This document shows, piece after piece, positions 49,677 to 57,499 of a stretch of DNA of 64,000 nucleotides; the first letter of the stretch is position 1, and every line of letters begins with the position of its first letter. This DNA is from Streptomyces spiroverticillatus (GTDB lineage Bacteria; Actinomycetota; Actinomycetes; Streptomycetales; Streptomycetaceae): contig BMUX01000013.1 of the NCBI GenBank assembly GCA_014650415.1, positions 62,001 to 126,000 of the forward strand. The letters are read 5' to 3'. Both the position numbers and the translations under genes were made by a program. The notes beneath the pieces are model-generated. The model did not search any database and was not told where the DNA came from. It saw only the letters and a program-made list of their open reading frames with translations.

Positions 49677-51028
49677 CGTCCGGCCTCCGTCTGGTGCTGG
49701 TGGGTCTCGTGCACGTCGTCGGAGGCGAGCGGCGCGTGCATCAGCACCCGGGCCGCCCTCCTGCCGCTCGCGTCCACCACGTCCAGCTTCCAGCCGGACA
49801 GCTCGACGCAGTCACCGACCTCGGGGATGCGGCCCAGCTCGTTGGCGATCAGCCCGGCCAGGGTCTCGTACGGGCCTTCCGGCACGCGCATCCCGATCCG
49901 CTCCAGCTGGTCGCAGCGGGCGGCGCCGTCCGCCGACCACAGGTCGCGGCCGTCGGTGTCCTCGCCCGCGCGGGCGAGGTCGGGGGTCTCGTGCGGGTCG
50001 TGCTCGTCGCGCACCTCGCCGACGACCTCCTCGACGATGTCCTCCAGCGTGACGACACCGGCGGTGCCGCCGTACTCGTCGATGACGACGGCCATGGTCC
50101 GCTTGCCGGACAGCCGGTCCAGCAGTTTGTCGACGGTCAGCGTCTCGGGTACGAGCAGGGGCTCGCGGACCAGTTCGGTGACCGGGTGGCGGGGCCTGCG
50201 GTCGGCGGGGACGGCCAGGACGTCCTTGATGTGCACCAGGCCGACGACGGAGTCCAGGCTGCCCCGGTACACGGGGAAGCGGGACAGGCCGGTCGCCCGG
50301 GTGGCGTTCGCGACGTCCTCGGCGGTGGCAAGCACGTCCAGTGCGGTGACCTGCACGCGCGGGGTCATCACGTTCTCGGCGGTCAGCTCCGCCAGGTTGA
50401 GCGTACGGACGAACAGCTCGGCGGTGTCCGCCTCCAGCGCGCCCTCCTTCGCGGAGTGACGGGCCAGCGCCACCAGCTCCTGCGGGCTGCGGGCGGACGC
50501 CAGCTCCTCGGCGGGCTCCATGCCGAAGCGGCGCAGGATGCGGTTGGCGGTGTTGTTGAGGTGGCTGATCAGCGGCTTGAACGCGGCCGTGAACCAGCGC
50601 TGCGGGGTCGCCACTACCTTCGCGACGGCCAGCGGCGAGGAGATCGCCCAGTTCTTGGGGACCAGCTCGCCGACGACCATCAGCACGACGGTCGACAGCG
50701 CGGTGCCCAGCACCAGGGCGACGGAGGAGGCCACGGCGGGGGACAGGCCGACCGCCTCGACCGGGCCCTTGAGCAGCTTGGAGATCGACGGCTCGGAGAG
50801 CATGCCGACGAGGAGGTTGGTGACGGTGATGCCGAGCTGCGCGCCGGAGAGCTGGAAGGTCAGGCCGCGTACGGCCTTCAGGGCGCTCTCGGCACCCCGC
50901 TCGCCCCGCTCGACGGCCCGCTCCAGGTCGCCACGCTCCACCGTCGTCAGCGAGAACTCCGCCGCGACGAAGGCGCCGCAGATCAGCGAGAGCAGGAGCG
51001 CCACGAGGAGCAGAAGCACTTCAATCAT
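49673..51028 (-). CDS. CNNM/CBS membrane transporter (1) with CorC/HlyC domain
   Basis: The 451-aa protein is a full-length hemolysin-C/CorC-type transporter. It has a CNNM membrane domain (about residues 1-190), a CBS pair (about 210-335; MTPRVQVTALDVLATAEDVANATRATGLSRFPV, DEYGGTAGVVTLEDIVEEVVGEVRDEHD) and a C-terminal CorC/HlyC domain (about 360-440; RVPEGPYETLAGLIANELGRIPEVGD). It is linked in other bacteria to Mg2+/Co2+ efflux. The ATG at 51028 has GGAGGTGA 5 nt upstream. It heads a two-gene operon with the shorter paralogue, with ATGA overlap at 49673-49676. Confidence 0.88.
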   Translation of the reverse strand: MIEVLLLLVALLLSLICGAFVAAEFSLTTVERGDLERAVERGERGAESALKAVRGLTFQLSGAQLGITVTNLLVGMLSEPSISKLLKGPVEAVGLSPAVASSVALVLGTALSTVVLMVVGELVPKNWAISSPLAVAKVVATPQRWFTAAFKPLISHLNNTANRILRRFGMEPAEELASARSPQELVALARHSAKEGALEADTAELFVRTLNLAELTAENVMTPRVQVTALDVLATAEDVANATRATGLSRFPVYRGSLDSVVGLVHIKDVLAVPADRRPRHPVTELVREPLLVPETLTVDKLLDRLSGKRTMAVVIDEYGGTAGVVTLEDIVEEVVGEVRDEHDPHETPDLARAGEDTDGRDLWSADGAARCDQLERIGMRVPEGPYETLAGLIANELGRIPEVGDCVELSGWKLDVVDASGRRAARVLMHAPLASDDVHETHQHQTEAGR

Positions 51029-51188
51029 CGGTTCACCTCCGTCCCATGATCGATCAGGGTCAGGAGGATCGCGCGATGTCGACTACTGGGAGGCTCGCCC
51101 ATGGGCGGACGCTCACACCTTTCGGGATGACGGTGGCAGGGGACCGGCGGATGCCGGGCCCCTCGGTTCACCAGAATGAGCCACCCAT

Positions 51189-51206
51189 GGTAAACGATCG
51201 GTAAAG
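51189..51206. promoter_or_regulatory. Direct repeat GGTAAACGATCGGTAAAG upstream of the transporter operon
   Basis: Two GGTAAA words lie 11 bp apart on the plus strand, 160-180 bp upstream of the transporter start, in a region otherwise without features. The spacing of one helical turn suggests a dimeric binding site. Confidence 0.3.
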
Positions 51207-51262
51207 TCACTGGTACGGGGGCTGCTCGGCCGCGTGGCAGAGCGGCCCCCGGGCGCGCACGC

Positions 51263-51697
51263 TCAGCCTGCGAGCGGCTTGACCCAGCGGGACCACTGGG
51301 GCTCGGGCGCGTACCCGGCCGCCCGCCAGGCGGAGTGCGCCGTCTCGTTCGCGTTCAGCACCATCGCGTCCCCGCGCCGCCCGCCGAGCGCCACGAACCG
51401 CTCCTCGGCCGCCGCGAGCAGCGCCTTGGAGATGCCGCGGCGCCGGTGGTCGGGGTGCACGGCCAGCCGGTACAGGCTGCACCGCCAGCCGTCGAAACCG
51501 GCGATCACGGTGCCCACCAGCTCGCCGCCGCGCTCGGCCAGCACCAGGGCCTCGGGGTCGCGGGCCACCAGGCGCTCGACGCCGTCCCGGTCGTCGCTGA
51601 TGCTGGTGCCTTCGGCGGCGGTCTTCCAGAAGGCGAGGACGGCGTCGAGGTCGGCGGGGGCCGCGGGGCGGAGCCGGACGCTTTCAAGATCGTTCAT
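51263..51697 (-). CDS. GNAT family N-acetyltransferase
   Basis: The 144-aa protein is a single-domain GNAT. VRLRPAAPADLDAVLAFWK opens it, the acetyl-CoA loop LAVHPDHRRRGISKALLAAAEERFVALG (about residues 78-105) has the Q/RxxGxG/A-type turn, and the end is NETAHSAWRAAGYAPEPQWSRWVKPL. Length is normal. The acceptor is unknown. The ATG at 51697 has only a weak GGGA about 9 nt upstream. It is on the same strand as, and upstream of, the CNNM operon, separated by about 230 bp. Confidence 0.8.
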   Translation of the reverse strand: MNDLESVRLRPAAPADLDAVLAFWKTAAEGTSISDDRDGVERLVARDPEALVLAERGGELVGTVIAGFDGWRCSLYRLAVHPDHRRRGISKALLAAAEERFVALGGRRGDAMVLNANETAHSAWRAAGYAPEPQWSRWVKPLAG

Positions 51698-51769
51698 GGG
51701 GGCATCCCACCACCGGGCGGCGGCCGGGGGCGAGGGGGTATCCCACCATGTGGGCAGGCGGCCGTGCGG

Positions 51770-52651
51770 TCAGGTGCCGCGCAGCTCGGCGATGACCGGG
51801 GCGAAGGCCTCCATGTACGGCTCCAGGATGCTGAAGTAGGAGAAGCCGTAGCGCTCCCGGGCGGCCCGGAACTGGTCGGCGATCTGCTCGACCGTGCCGA
51901 CCGCGAGGACGGGCAGCCCCAGCACCTCCTCCTCCGTCAGATACGGCGCGAAGGCGAAGTAGTCCTGGAGCGCGGCCCTGCGGTCGTCGGTGATCACCAC
52001 CATCTGGATCAGCAGGTTCAGCTCCGGCTCCGCCGTGCGCCCGGCCGCGAACTTGCGGCACAGCGCGACCCGCTCGTCCAGTCCGTCGGCGCTGAGCACC
52101 CGCAGCTCGCCCGGCTTGACCTGGAGCCCGCCCGCGAACGCCACCACGTCCGCACGCTCGGCCGCCAGCTTCAGCACCCGGTCCCCGCCGCCCGCGATCA
52201 GCAGCGGCGGTCGGGGCCGCTGCGACGGCTTCGGCAGGTGCGCCTCGTCGGTCAGGAACCGGTCCAACTCCTCGACCGTACGGACCAGATGGTCGACCCG
52301 GCCGCCGGGCGACCGGTACTCGATCCCGGCCGTCTCGTGCTCCTCCCGGACGTACCCCGCGCCGATGCCCACCTCCAGCCGGCCGCCGGTCAGGTTGTCC
52401 ACGGTCGCGACCTCGCGGGCCAGCAGGGCCGGGTTCCAGAAGGCCGCGTTGAGGACGAAGGTACCGATCCGGGGGCGTTCGGTGACGGCCGCCGCGGCGA
52501 CCATCGCGGGGAACGGGGCAGGCATCCCCAGGTGGTCGGCCACCTGGATCACGTCGTACCCGATCTCCTCGGCCCGACGGCATCTGGTGGCCCACTCGCC
52601 GGGGTCGGACAGCGTCACCATGTTCACCGAAAATCGGAACGGCCTGACCAC
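51770..52651 (-). CDS. F420-dependent luciferase-like oxidoreductase
   Basis: The 293-aa protein is a luciferase-like monooxygenase-family protein, close to the F420-dependent group TIGR03621. RPFRFSVNMV opens it, VADHLGMPAPFPAMVAAAAVTERPRIGTFVLNAAFWNPALLAREVATVDNLTGGRLEVGIGAGY is the conserved core, and a later GGGDRVLKLAAERADVVAF sets the cofactor pocket. GTG 52651 is chosen because GGAGG lies 6 nt upstream; the longer reading to an ATG at 52690 would need a rare TTA codon. The substrate is unknown. Confidence 0.8.
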   Translation of the reverse strand: MVRPFRFSVNMVTLSDPGEWATRCRRAEEIGYDVIQVADHLGMPAPFPAMVAAAAVTERPRIGTFVLNAAFWNPALLAREVATVDNLTGGRLEVGIGAGYVREEHETAGIEYRSPGGRVDHLVRTVEELDRFLTDEAHLPKPSQRPRPPLLIAGGGDRVLKLAAERADVVAFAGGLQVKPGELRVLSADGLDERVALCRKFAAGRTAEPELNLLIQMVVITDDRRAALQDYFAFAPYLTEEEVLGLPVLAVGTVEQIADQFRAARERYGFSYFSILEPYMEAFAPVIAELRGT

Positions 52652-52710
52652 GAAGTCGCCTCCAGCGCAAGGTAACTGACGGATGCTCATTGCATGCACG
52701 GCCCTCGAAC

Positions 52711-53436
52711 CTAACCGCCCTCGGGACGCCTCGCCACCCCCAGCACGCACGCCGACGACGGCAGTCGCGGCCCCTTCTCCGGCACGTTCAACCGCCGGTG
52801 GGCGCCGAGTTCGAGCCCGGCGGCGCGGATCGAGGCGAGGGGGTCCCGGGAGGTGTGGCAGTTGCCGAACAGCAGGGGCCACACGGTCCTGTCCAGGCCG
52901 CGCTGGAGGGCGGCCATCCCGCGCCGTTCGTCCAACCCGTGCTCGAAGAAGCGCAGTTCACCGCCGGGCCGCAGTACGCGCCTCGCCTCCGCGAGGGCCC
53001 GGTCCACGTTCCGTACGCTGCACAGCACCAGCGAGAACACCACCGCGTCGTACGCCTCGCTCTTGACCGGCAGCGCCTCCGCCGCACCGGGCACCACGTC
53101 CACCGGGACGCCCGCCTTCACGGCCTCCTCCAGCGCCAACTGGCGCAAGGAGCGCTCCGGTTCGATGGCGACGACCTCGGAGACCGTCGCCGGGTAGTGG
53201 GCGAAGTTCAGCCCGTTGCCCGCGCCGACCTCCAGCACCCGGCCGGAGAGCCCGGACAGCAGCTCCTCCCGGTGCGCCGCGATGCCGCCGCGTACGTCGG
53301 CACGGACGCTGAGGCGGGCGTAGAACCGGGCGAACAGGGGGTGGTGCACGGCGTCGTGGGGGACCCTGCGGGTGCGGCGCCCGACGTTCGTGATGCGGCG
53401 ACGAATGCTCTGGGGGAATCGCGGTCGTTCGGCCAT
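52711..53436 (-). CDS. Class I SAM-dependent methyltransferase
   Basis: The 241-aa protein is a Rossmann-type methyltransferase. A basic N-terminal helix (RRRITNVGRRTRRVPHD) precedes motif I VLEVGAGNGLNFAHYP (about residues 67-82), an acidic motif II (VVAIEPERSLRQLA) and motif post-I/III (VVFSLVLCSV, VLRPGGELRFFEHG). This pattern resembles UbiE/phosphatidylethanolamine N-methyltransferase-like actinobacterial proteins. It does not look like BioC despite nearby bio genes. The ATG at 53436 has GGAGGAGG 7 nt upstream. Confidence 0.85.
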   Translation of the reverse strand: MAERPRFPQSIRRRITNVGRRTRRVPHDAVHHPLFARFYARLSVRADVRGGIAAHREELLSGLSGRVLEVGAGNGLNFAHYPATVSEVVAIEPERSLRQLALEEAVKAGVPVDVVPGAAEALPVKSEAYDAVVFSLVLCSVRNVDRALAEARRVLRPGGELRFFEHGLDERRGMAALQRGLDRTVWPLLFGNCHTSRDPLASIRAAGLELGAHRRLNVPEKGPRLPSSACVLGVARRPEGG

Positions 53437-53522
53437 CGCGGACCTCCTCCGTGGAGTCCGAGGACCCCGGGATGCGGACGGACACCGCGATTGTCCCCCC
53501 GGGGCCCGCCGGTGACAGCCCG

Positions 53523-53867
53523 TCAGTCGCTCACGAAGCAGAACTCGTTGCCCTCCGGGTCCAGCAGCACCTGGAAGGACCCCACCTCGTCCGTGACGAT
53601 CCCGCCGGACAGCTCCGCCCCCAGCTCCACCGCCTCGGCGCTGAACTTCGGGATGTCCTCGGCCACCAGGTCGATGTGCAACCGGTTCTTGACCGACTTG
53701 CCTTCAGGAACGCGCTGGAAGGCCAGCCGGGTGAAATCCGGGACGTCGATGTACGACCAGGTGGCATCGCGGTCCTGGGGCTCACCGCCGACCAGACTCG
53801 CCCAGAACCGGGCGAGGGCGGCGGGGTCGGCGCAGTCGAAGACGATTTCGTCGATACGTGCTCGCAT
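53523..53867 (-). CDS. VOC/glyoxalase-like protein
   Basis: The 114-aa protein is a single vicinal-oxygen-chelate (glyoxalase-like) unit of the type common in actinobacteria. IDEIVFDCADPAALARFWASLVGG opens it, LHIDLVAEDI is the middle strand and FQVLLDPEGNEFCFV the end with a conserved Glu. The fold can bind metals, drugs or peptides, so a specific role (resistance or an enzyme) cannot be given. It follows bioD by 10 bp on the same strand and may be cotranscribed. Confidence 0.8.
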   Translation of the reverse strand: MRARIDEIVFDCADPAALARFWASLVGGEPQDRDATWSYIDVPDFTRLAFQRVPEGKSVKNRLHIDLVAEDIPKFSAEAVELGAELSGGIVTDEVGSFQVLLDPEGNEFCFVSD

Positions 53868-53877
53868 GATCTCCAGC

Positions 53878-54594
53878 CTACGTACGGTCGGCGGTGAACT
53901 GCTCGGCGTTCCAGGTGCCGCCCAGCTCCGGGGCCAGCCACTGGGATGCGCGGGTTCCGAACTCCGCGGGGTCGAGGCCGCCCGCGCCCGCCGGGACCGC
54001 CCCCAGCAGGGGTGCGCCCGCCATCTCCGCCAGCTCCCCGACGTTGCAGCGCTCGGCGAGTCCCGGCTCGTCGGGCCAGGCGCCGATGACGACGCCGCGC
54101 GTGGTCAGGCCCCGGGCGCGCAGGGCCTCGCCGGTCAGCTGCACGATGTTGAGCGTGCCGAGGGCGGGGGCGGCGACGACGAGAACCGGGGCGTCGAGGA
54201 GTGCGGCGACGTCGGCGAGGGTGCCGCCCTCGTCGTCCAGGCGAACGAGGAGGCCGCCCGCCCCCTCCACCAGCACCAGGTCGTACTCGGCCTCCAGCTT
54301 GCGGACGGCGTCGGCGGCGGCCTGCGGGGTGACCGGCGGCATGCCTGCCCGCCGGGCGGAGGTCGCCGGAGCCAGAGGCTCCGGGAACCTCGCCAGCTCG
54401 ACGGGGACGACCCCTTCCCCCGCCAGCCGCGCGGCGACATGCGCATCACCGGGCTCTGTGGGCCCGACGCCGGTCTGGGCGGGCTTGAACACCGCCACCC
54501 GCCGGCCCGCGGCGCGGGCGAGGGCGGCGACGGCGGCGGTGACGACGGTCTTACCGATGTCGGTATTGGTCCCGGTGACGACGAGAGCGGTCAT
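53878..54594 (-). CDS. bioD: Dethiobiotin synthetase
   Basis: The 238-aa enzyme converts 7,8-diaminopelargonate, CO2 and ATP to dethiobiotin. The P-loop is TGTNTDIGKTVVTAA (residues 7-21), followed by KPAQTG, LVEGAGGLLV (typical EGAGG) and GVVIGAWP. The gene is separated from bioA by about 230 bp holding a dispersed repeat and a hairpin, so it may have its own promoter. It is followed closely by the VOC protein gene. Confidence 0.92.
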   Translation of the reverse strand: MTALVVTGTNTDIGKTVVTAAVAALARAAGRRVAVFKPAQTGVGPTEPGDAHVAARLAGEGVVPVELARFPEPLAPATSARRAGMPPVTPQAAADAVRKLEAEYDLVLVEGAGGLLVRLDDEGGTLADVAALLDAPVLVVAAPALGTLNIVQLTGEALRARGLTTRGVVIGAWPDEPGLAERCNVGELAEMAGAPLLGAVPAGAGGLDPAEFGTRASQWLAPELGGTWNAEQFTADRT

Positions 54595-54655
54595 GAGTGC
54601 TCCTCCTTCTTGTACGGGTCGGCCCGCACGGGCCGCTTCATCCGCGCCCCTTCCA

Positions 54656-54728
54656 GGGGCGCGGGGAACTGCGCAAGACGCCAGCCACCATCAAGCCGCG
54701 CGGCGAGCGCTTTAGGGAAAGGGGCGGG
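54656..54728 (+). repeat. Dispersed two-box repeat, copy 3
   Basis: Box A (54656-54674) is identical to the box at 6349-6367, and box B (54711-54728, TTTAGGGAAAGGGGCGGG) is one base different and one base shorter than the box at 6415-6433. The gap is 36 bp. The copy lies between bioA and bioD. Confidence 0.75.
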
Positions 54729-54749
54729 ACCGGGGCGAAATCCGGGGGT

Positions 54750-54768
54750 CCGGGGGCGGAGCCCCCGG
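54750..54768 (-). terminator. GC-rich hairpin between bioA and bioD
   Basis: CCGGGGGC-GGA-GCCCCCGG is a perfect 8-bp stem with a 3-nt loop, 56 bp after the bioA stop on the minus strand. Confidence 0.65.
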
Positions 54769-54823
54769 CAGGAACAGCACCCCCCCACCGCCCCGCACGG
54801 CGGAATCCGCCCCGCCCCGCGCC

Positions 54824-56122
54824 TCAGCGGCCCGCAGACACCGCCGCACAAACCCCCCGCCCGATCCGCGCCAGATCCTCGTCCCCCGTCACATACGGCG
54901 GCATCACGTACACCAGGTCCCGGAACGGCCGCACCCAGACCCCCTCCCGCACCGCCGCCTCCGTCGCGGCAGCCATCGGCACCGGATGGTCGAGCTGCAC
55001 CACGCCGATGCCCCCCAGCACCCGCACGTCCCGCACCCCGGGCAGTTCCCGCGCCGGCGCGAGCCCTTCCCACAGGCCCGCCTCCAGCCGCTTCACCTCC
55101 GCCTGCCAGTCCTGCGACAGCAGCAGGTCGACGGAGGCGCACGCCACCGCCGCCGCCAGCGGGTTCGCCATGAACGTCGGCCCGTGCGCCAGCACCGGCA
55201 CCTCGCCCTGCGAGATCCCGTCCGCGACCCGCGACGTGCACAGCGTGGCCGCCATCGTCAGATAACCCCCGGTCAGGGCCTTGCCGAGGCACATCACATC
55301 AGGGGACACGCCCCCCTGCTCAGCCGCGAACAGCGTGCCCGTCCGCCCGAACCCCGTCGCGATCTCGTCGAAGACCAGCAGCACGTCGTGCGCGTCGCAC
55401 GCCTCCCGCAGCACCCGCAGGTACTCCGGCGCGTGGAAACGCATCCCGCCCGCACCCTGGACCACCGGCTCCACGATCACCGCCGCCAGCTCGTCCGCGT
55501 GCCGGGCGATCGTGTCGCGCAGCAGCTCCGCGTACGACTCCTCGTACGAGACCGGAGGCTCCGGCACGAAGAGCTGGCGCGGCAGGACGCCCTGCCACAG
55601 CTCGTGCATCCCGCCCTGCGGGTCGCACACCGACATCGGCTGCCAGGTGTCCCCGTGGTAGCCGCCGCGCCAGGTCAGCAGGCGCTGCTTGGCCGGGCGG
55701 CCCACAGAGCGCCAGTGCTGGAGGCACATCTTGACGGCGACCTCGACCGACACCGAGCCCGAGTCGCAGAGGAAGACGTGGCGCAGTGGCTCCGGGGTGA
55801 TCTCCACCAGCTTGGCGGCCAGCCGTACGCCCGGCTCGTGGGTGAGGCCGCCGAACATGACGTGGCTCATCCGGTCGAGCTGCCCGCGGGCCGCCTCGTT
55901 GAGGACGGGGTGGTTGTAGCCGTGGATCGCCGACCACCAGGACGACATGCCGTCGATCAACTCGGTCTGCCCGAAGGCGGGTTGACCGAGCCGCAGGCGT
56001 ACGCCCGACGCCGAGGCGACGAGGAGCGGCTCGGTGCGGCCCGGCATCGGACCGTACGGATGCCAGACGTGTTCCCTGTCAAGGCGCAGCAGTTCGGTGG
56101 GGGAGAGGTGCTGGTCAGGCAT
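54824..56122 (-). CDS. bioA: Adenosylmethionine-8-amino-7-oxononanoate aminotransferase
   Basis: The 432-aa class-III aminotransferase makes 7,8-diaminopelargonate from KAPA, using SAM as amino donor. Landmarks are HVWHPYGPM near the N-terminus, SWWSAIHGYNHP (substrate site), LCDSGSVSVEVAVKMCLQHW, TWRGGYHGDTWQPMSVCDP, VFDEIATGFGRTGTLFAAE and the PLP lysine in CLGKALTGGYL. Length is normal. The ATG at 56122 overlaps the bioB stop by 8 nt, so bioB and bioA are coupled. Downstream are the hairpin and repeat before bioD. Confidence 0.93.
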   Translation of the reverse strand: MPDQHLSPTELLRLDREHVWHPYGPMPGRTEPLLVASASGVRLRLGQPAFGQTELIDGMSSWWSAIHGYNHPVLNEAARGQLDRMSHVMFGGLTHEPGVRLAAKLVEITPEPLRHVFLCDSGSVSVEVAVKMCLQHWRSVGRPAKQRLLTWRGGYHGDTWQPMSVCDPQGGMHELWQGVLPRQLFVPEPPVSYEESYAELLRDTIARHADELAAVIVEPVVQGAGGMRFHAPEYLRVLREACDAHDVLLVFDEIATGFGRTGTLFAAEQGGVSPDVMCLGKALTGGYLTMAATLCTSRVADGISQGEVPVLAHGPTFMANPLAAAVACASVDLLLSQDWQAEVKRLEAGLWEGLAPARELPGVRDVRVLGGIGVVQLDHPVPMAAATEAAVREGVWVRPFRDLVYVMPPYVTGDEDLARIGRGVCAAVSAGR

Positions 56123-57296
56123 TGGGGGCGAGGTCCGTTCCGGCGCCTCGGCGACGTACCGACACCAGGTCCGTACGGGCCTCCTCGCGCGCGGCGGGCA
56201 CGGAGGGCTCCTCCGGGGACGTCGTACCGCAGACCGATCCGCAGCCGTCCTCCGAGGAGGCGGACCCCGAACCGCAACCGCCGCCCGCCGCCGCCCGGTG
56301 CCCCGGCAGGGTCGTCGTGTCCGTGCCCTCCACCTCGAAGCCCGCGTCCGCGATCATGTCCAGGTCCGCCTGGCCCGCCTGGCCCTCACTGGTCAAGTAG
56401 TCGCCCAGGAAGATGGAGTTGACCAGGTGCAGGGCGAGCGGCTGCATGGTGCGCAGGTGGACCTCGCGGCCGCCCGCGAGCCGTACCTCCACGTCCGGGC
56501 AGACGAACCGGACCATCGCCAGGATGCGCAGTGCCCGCTGCGGGGTGAGGTTCCACTCCTTGGCGAGCGGGGTGCCCTCGAAGGGGATGAGGAAGTTCAC
56601 CGGCACGGAGTCCGGGTCGAGTTCGCGCAGCGAGAAGACGACGTCGACCAGGTCGGCGTCCGTCTCGCCCATGCCCGCGATCAGACCGGAGCACGCCGAG
56701 AGACCCGCTGCCTGCGCCTGCTGCACGGTCTCCACGCGGTCCGCGTAGGTGTGGGTCGTGGTGATGTCGCCGTACGTCGACTCGGAGGTGTTGAGGTTGT
56801 GGTTGTACGCGTCCGCACCCGCCGCCCGCAGGCGTTCGGCCTGGCCGTCGGAGAGCAGGCCGAGGCAGGCGCAGACCTCGACGCCCTCGTTCTGCTCCTT
56901 GATCGCCTCGATGGTCTTGGAGACCCGGTCGACGTCCTTGTCCGTCGGCCCGCGCCCGCTCGCCACCAGGCAGACCCGCTTCGCGCCGCCCGCGACGCCG
57001 GCCGCCGCCGCCTTCGACGCCTCGTCGGCCTTCAGCCAGGTGTACTTGAGGATCTCGGCCTTGGAGCCGAGCCGCTGCGAGCAGTACGAGCAGTCCTCCG
57101 GGCACAGGCCCGACTTGAGGTTGACGAGGTAGTTGAGCTTCACCCGCCGCCCGAACCACTGGCGGCGCACCTTGCCGGCCGCGGCCACCACGTCGAGCAG
57201 TTCGTCGTCGGTCGTCGCCAGCACGGCGAGCGCTTCCTCGCGGGTCGGCAGCTCGCGCCGAAGCCCCTTCTCCACCAGCGTGTTCAGTAGGTCCAT
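56115..57296 (-). CDS. bioB: Biotin synthase
   Basis: The 393-aa radical-SAM enzyme inserts sulfur into dethiobiotin. The cluster motif CPEDCSYC has Cys65, Cys69 and Cys72. YNHNLNTSE, CACLGLLSDGQ and ARILAMVRF-like regions follow, as in BioB. The tail beyond about residue 335 is unusual: it contains GGGCGSG and DGCGSVCG with four cysteines, then an Arg/Ala-rich end. ATG 57296 is chosen for AGGA 8 nt upstream; 57302 is possible. It heads the bioB-bioA operon and is divergent from bioF. Confidence 0.93.
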   Translation of the reverse strand: MDLLNTLVEKGLRRELPTREEALAVLATTDDELLDVVAAAGKVRRQWFGRRVKLNYLVNLKSGLCPEDCSYCSQRLGSKAEILKYTWLKADEASKAAAAGVAGGAKRVCLVASGRGPTDKDVDRVSKTIEAIKEQNEGVEVCACLGLLSDGQAERLRAAGADAYNHNLNTSESTYGDITTTHTYADRVETVQQAQAAGLSACSGLIAGMGETDADLVDVVFSLRELDPDSVPVNFLIPFEGTPLAKEWNLTPQRALRILAMVRFVCPDVEVRLAGGREVHLRTMQPLALHLVNSIFLGDYLTSEGQAGQADLDMIADAGFEVEGTDTTTLPGHRAAAGGGCGSGSASSEDGCGSVCGTTSPEEPSVPAAREEARTDLVSVRRRGAGTDLAPNA

Positions 57297-57362
57297 GGGC
57301 ATGATCCTGACCTACGGCACTGCCCCGGGCCAAGGAGGATCCGTACAAGAGGGCGGGTTCGA

Positions 57363-57382
57363 GGTGTGGGTATTGCCACACC
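57363..57382. promoter_or_regulatory. Inverted repeat between bioB and bioF, possible biotin operator
   Basis: GGTGTGG (57363-57369) and CCACACC (57376-57382) are perfect inverted arms around GTATTG. The site lies between the divergent bioB and bioF genes, immediately upstream of a TAGTGT -10-like box (57404-57409) for bioF, a typical operator place for a biotin repressor such as BioQ or BirA. Confidence 0.5.
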
Positions 57383-57499
57383 CTGAGAGCGGTTCGGGGC
57401 GGCTAGTGTCTGTGGGCTGCCTACAAAAGCGGCCGGTGTCCCCGTGTGTGCGGACCCGGACCGGCGCACCCCGTTCCCGGCTCCACGGAGGGTCCTTCC

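Noticed and set aside
52711..53436. Methyltransferase as BioC because of nearby bio genes
   Set aside because: Its motifs fit UbiE/PEMT-like methyltransferases more than BioC, and a VOC gene lies between it and bioD.
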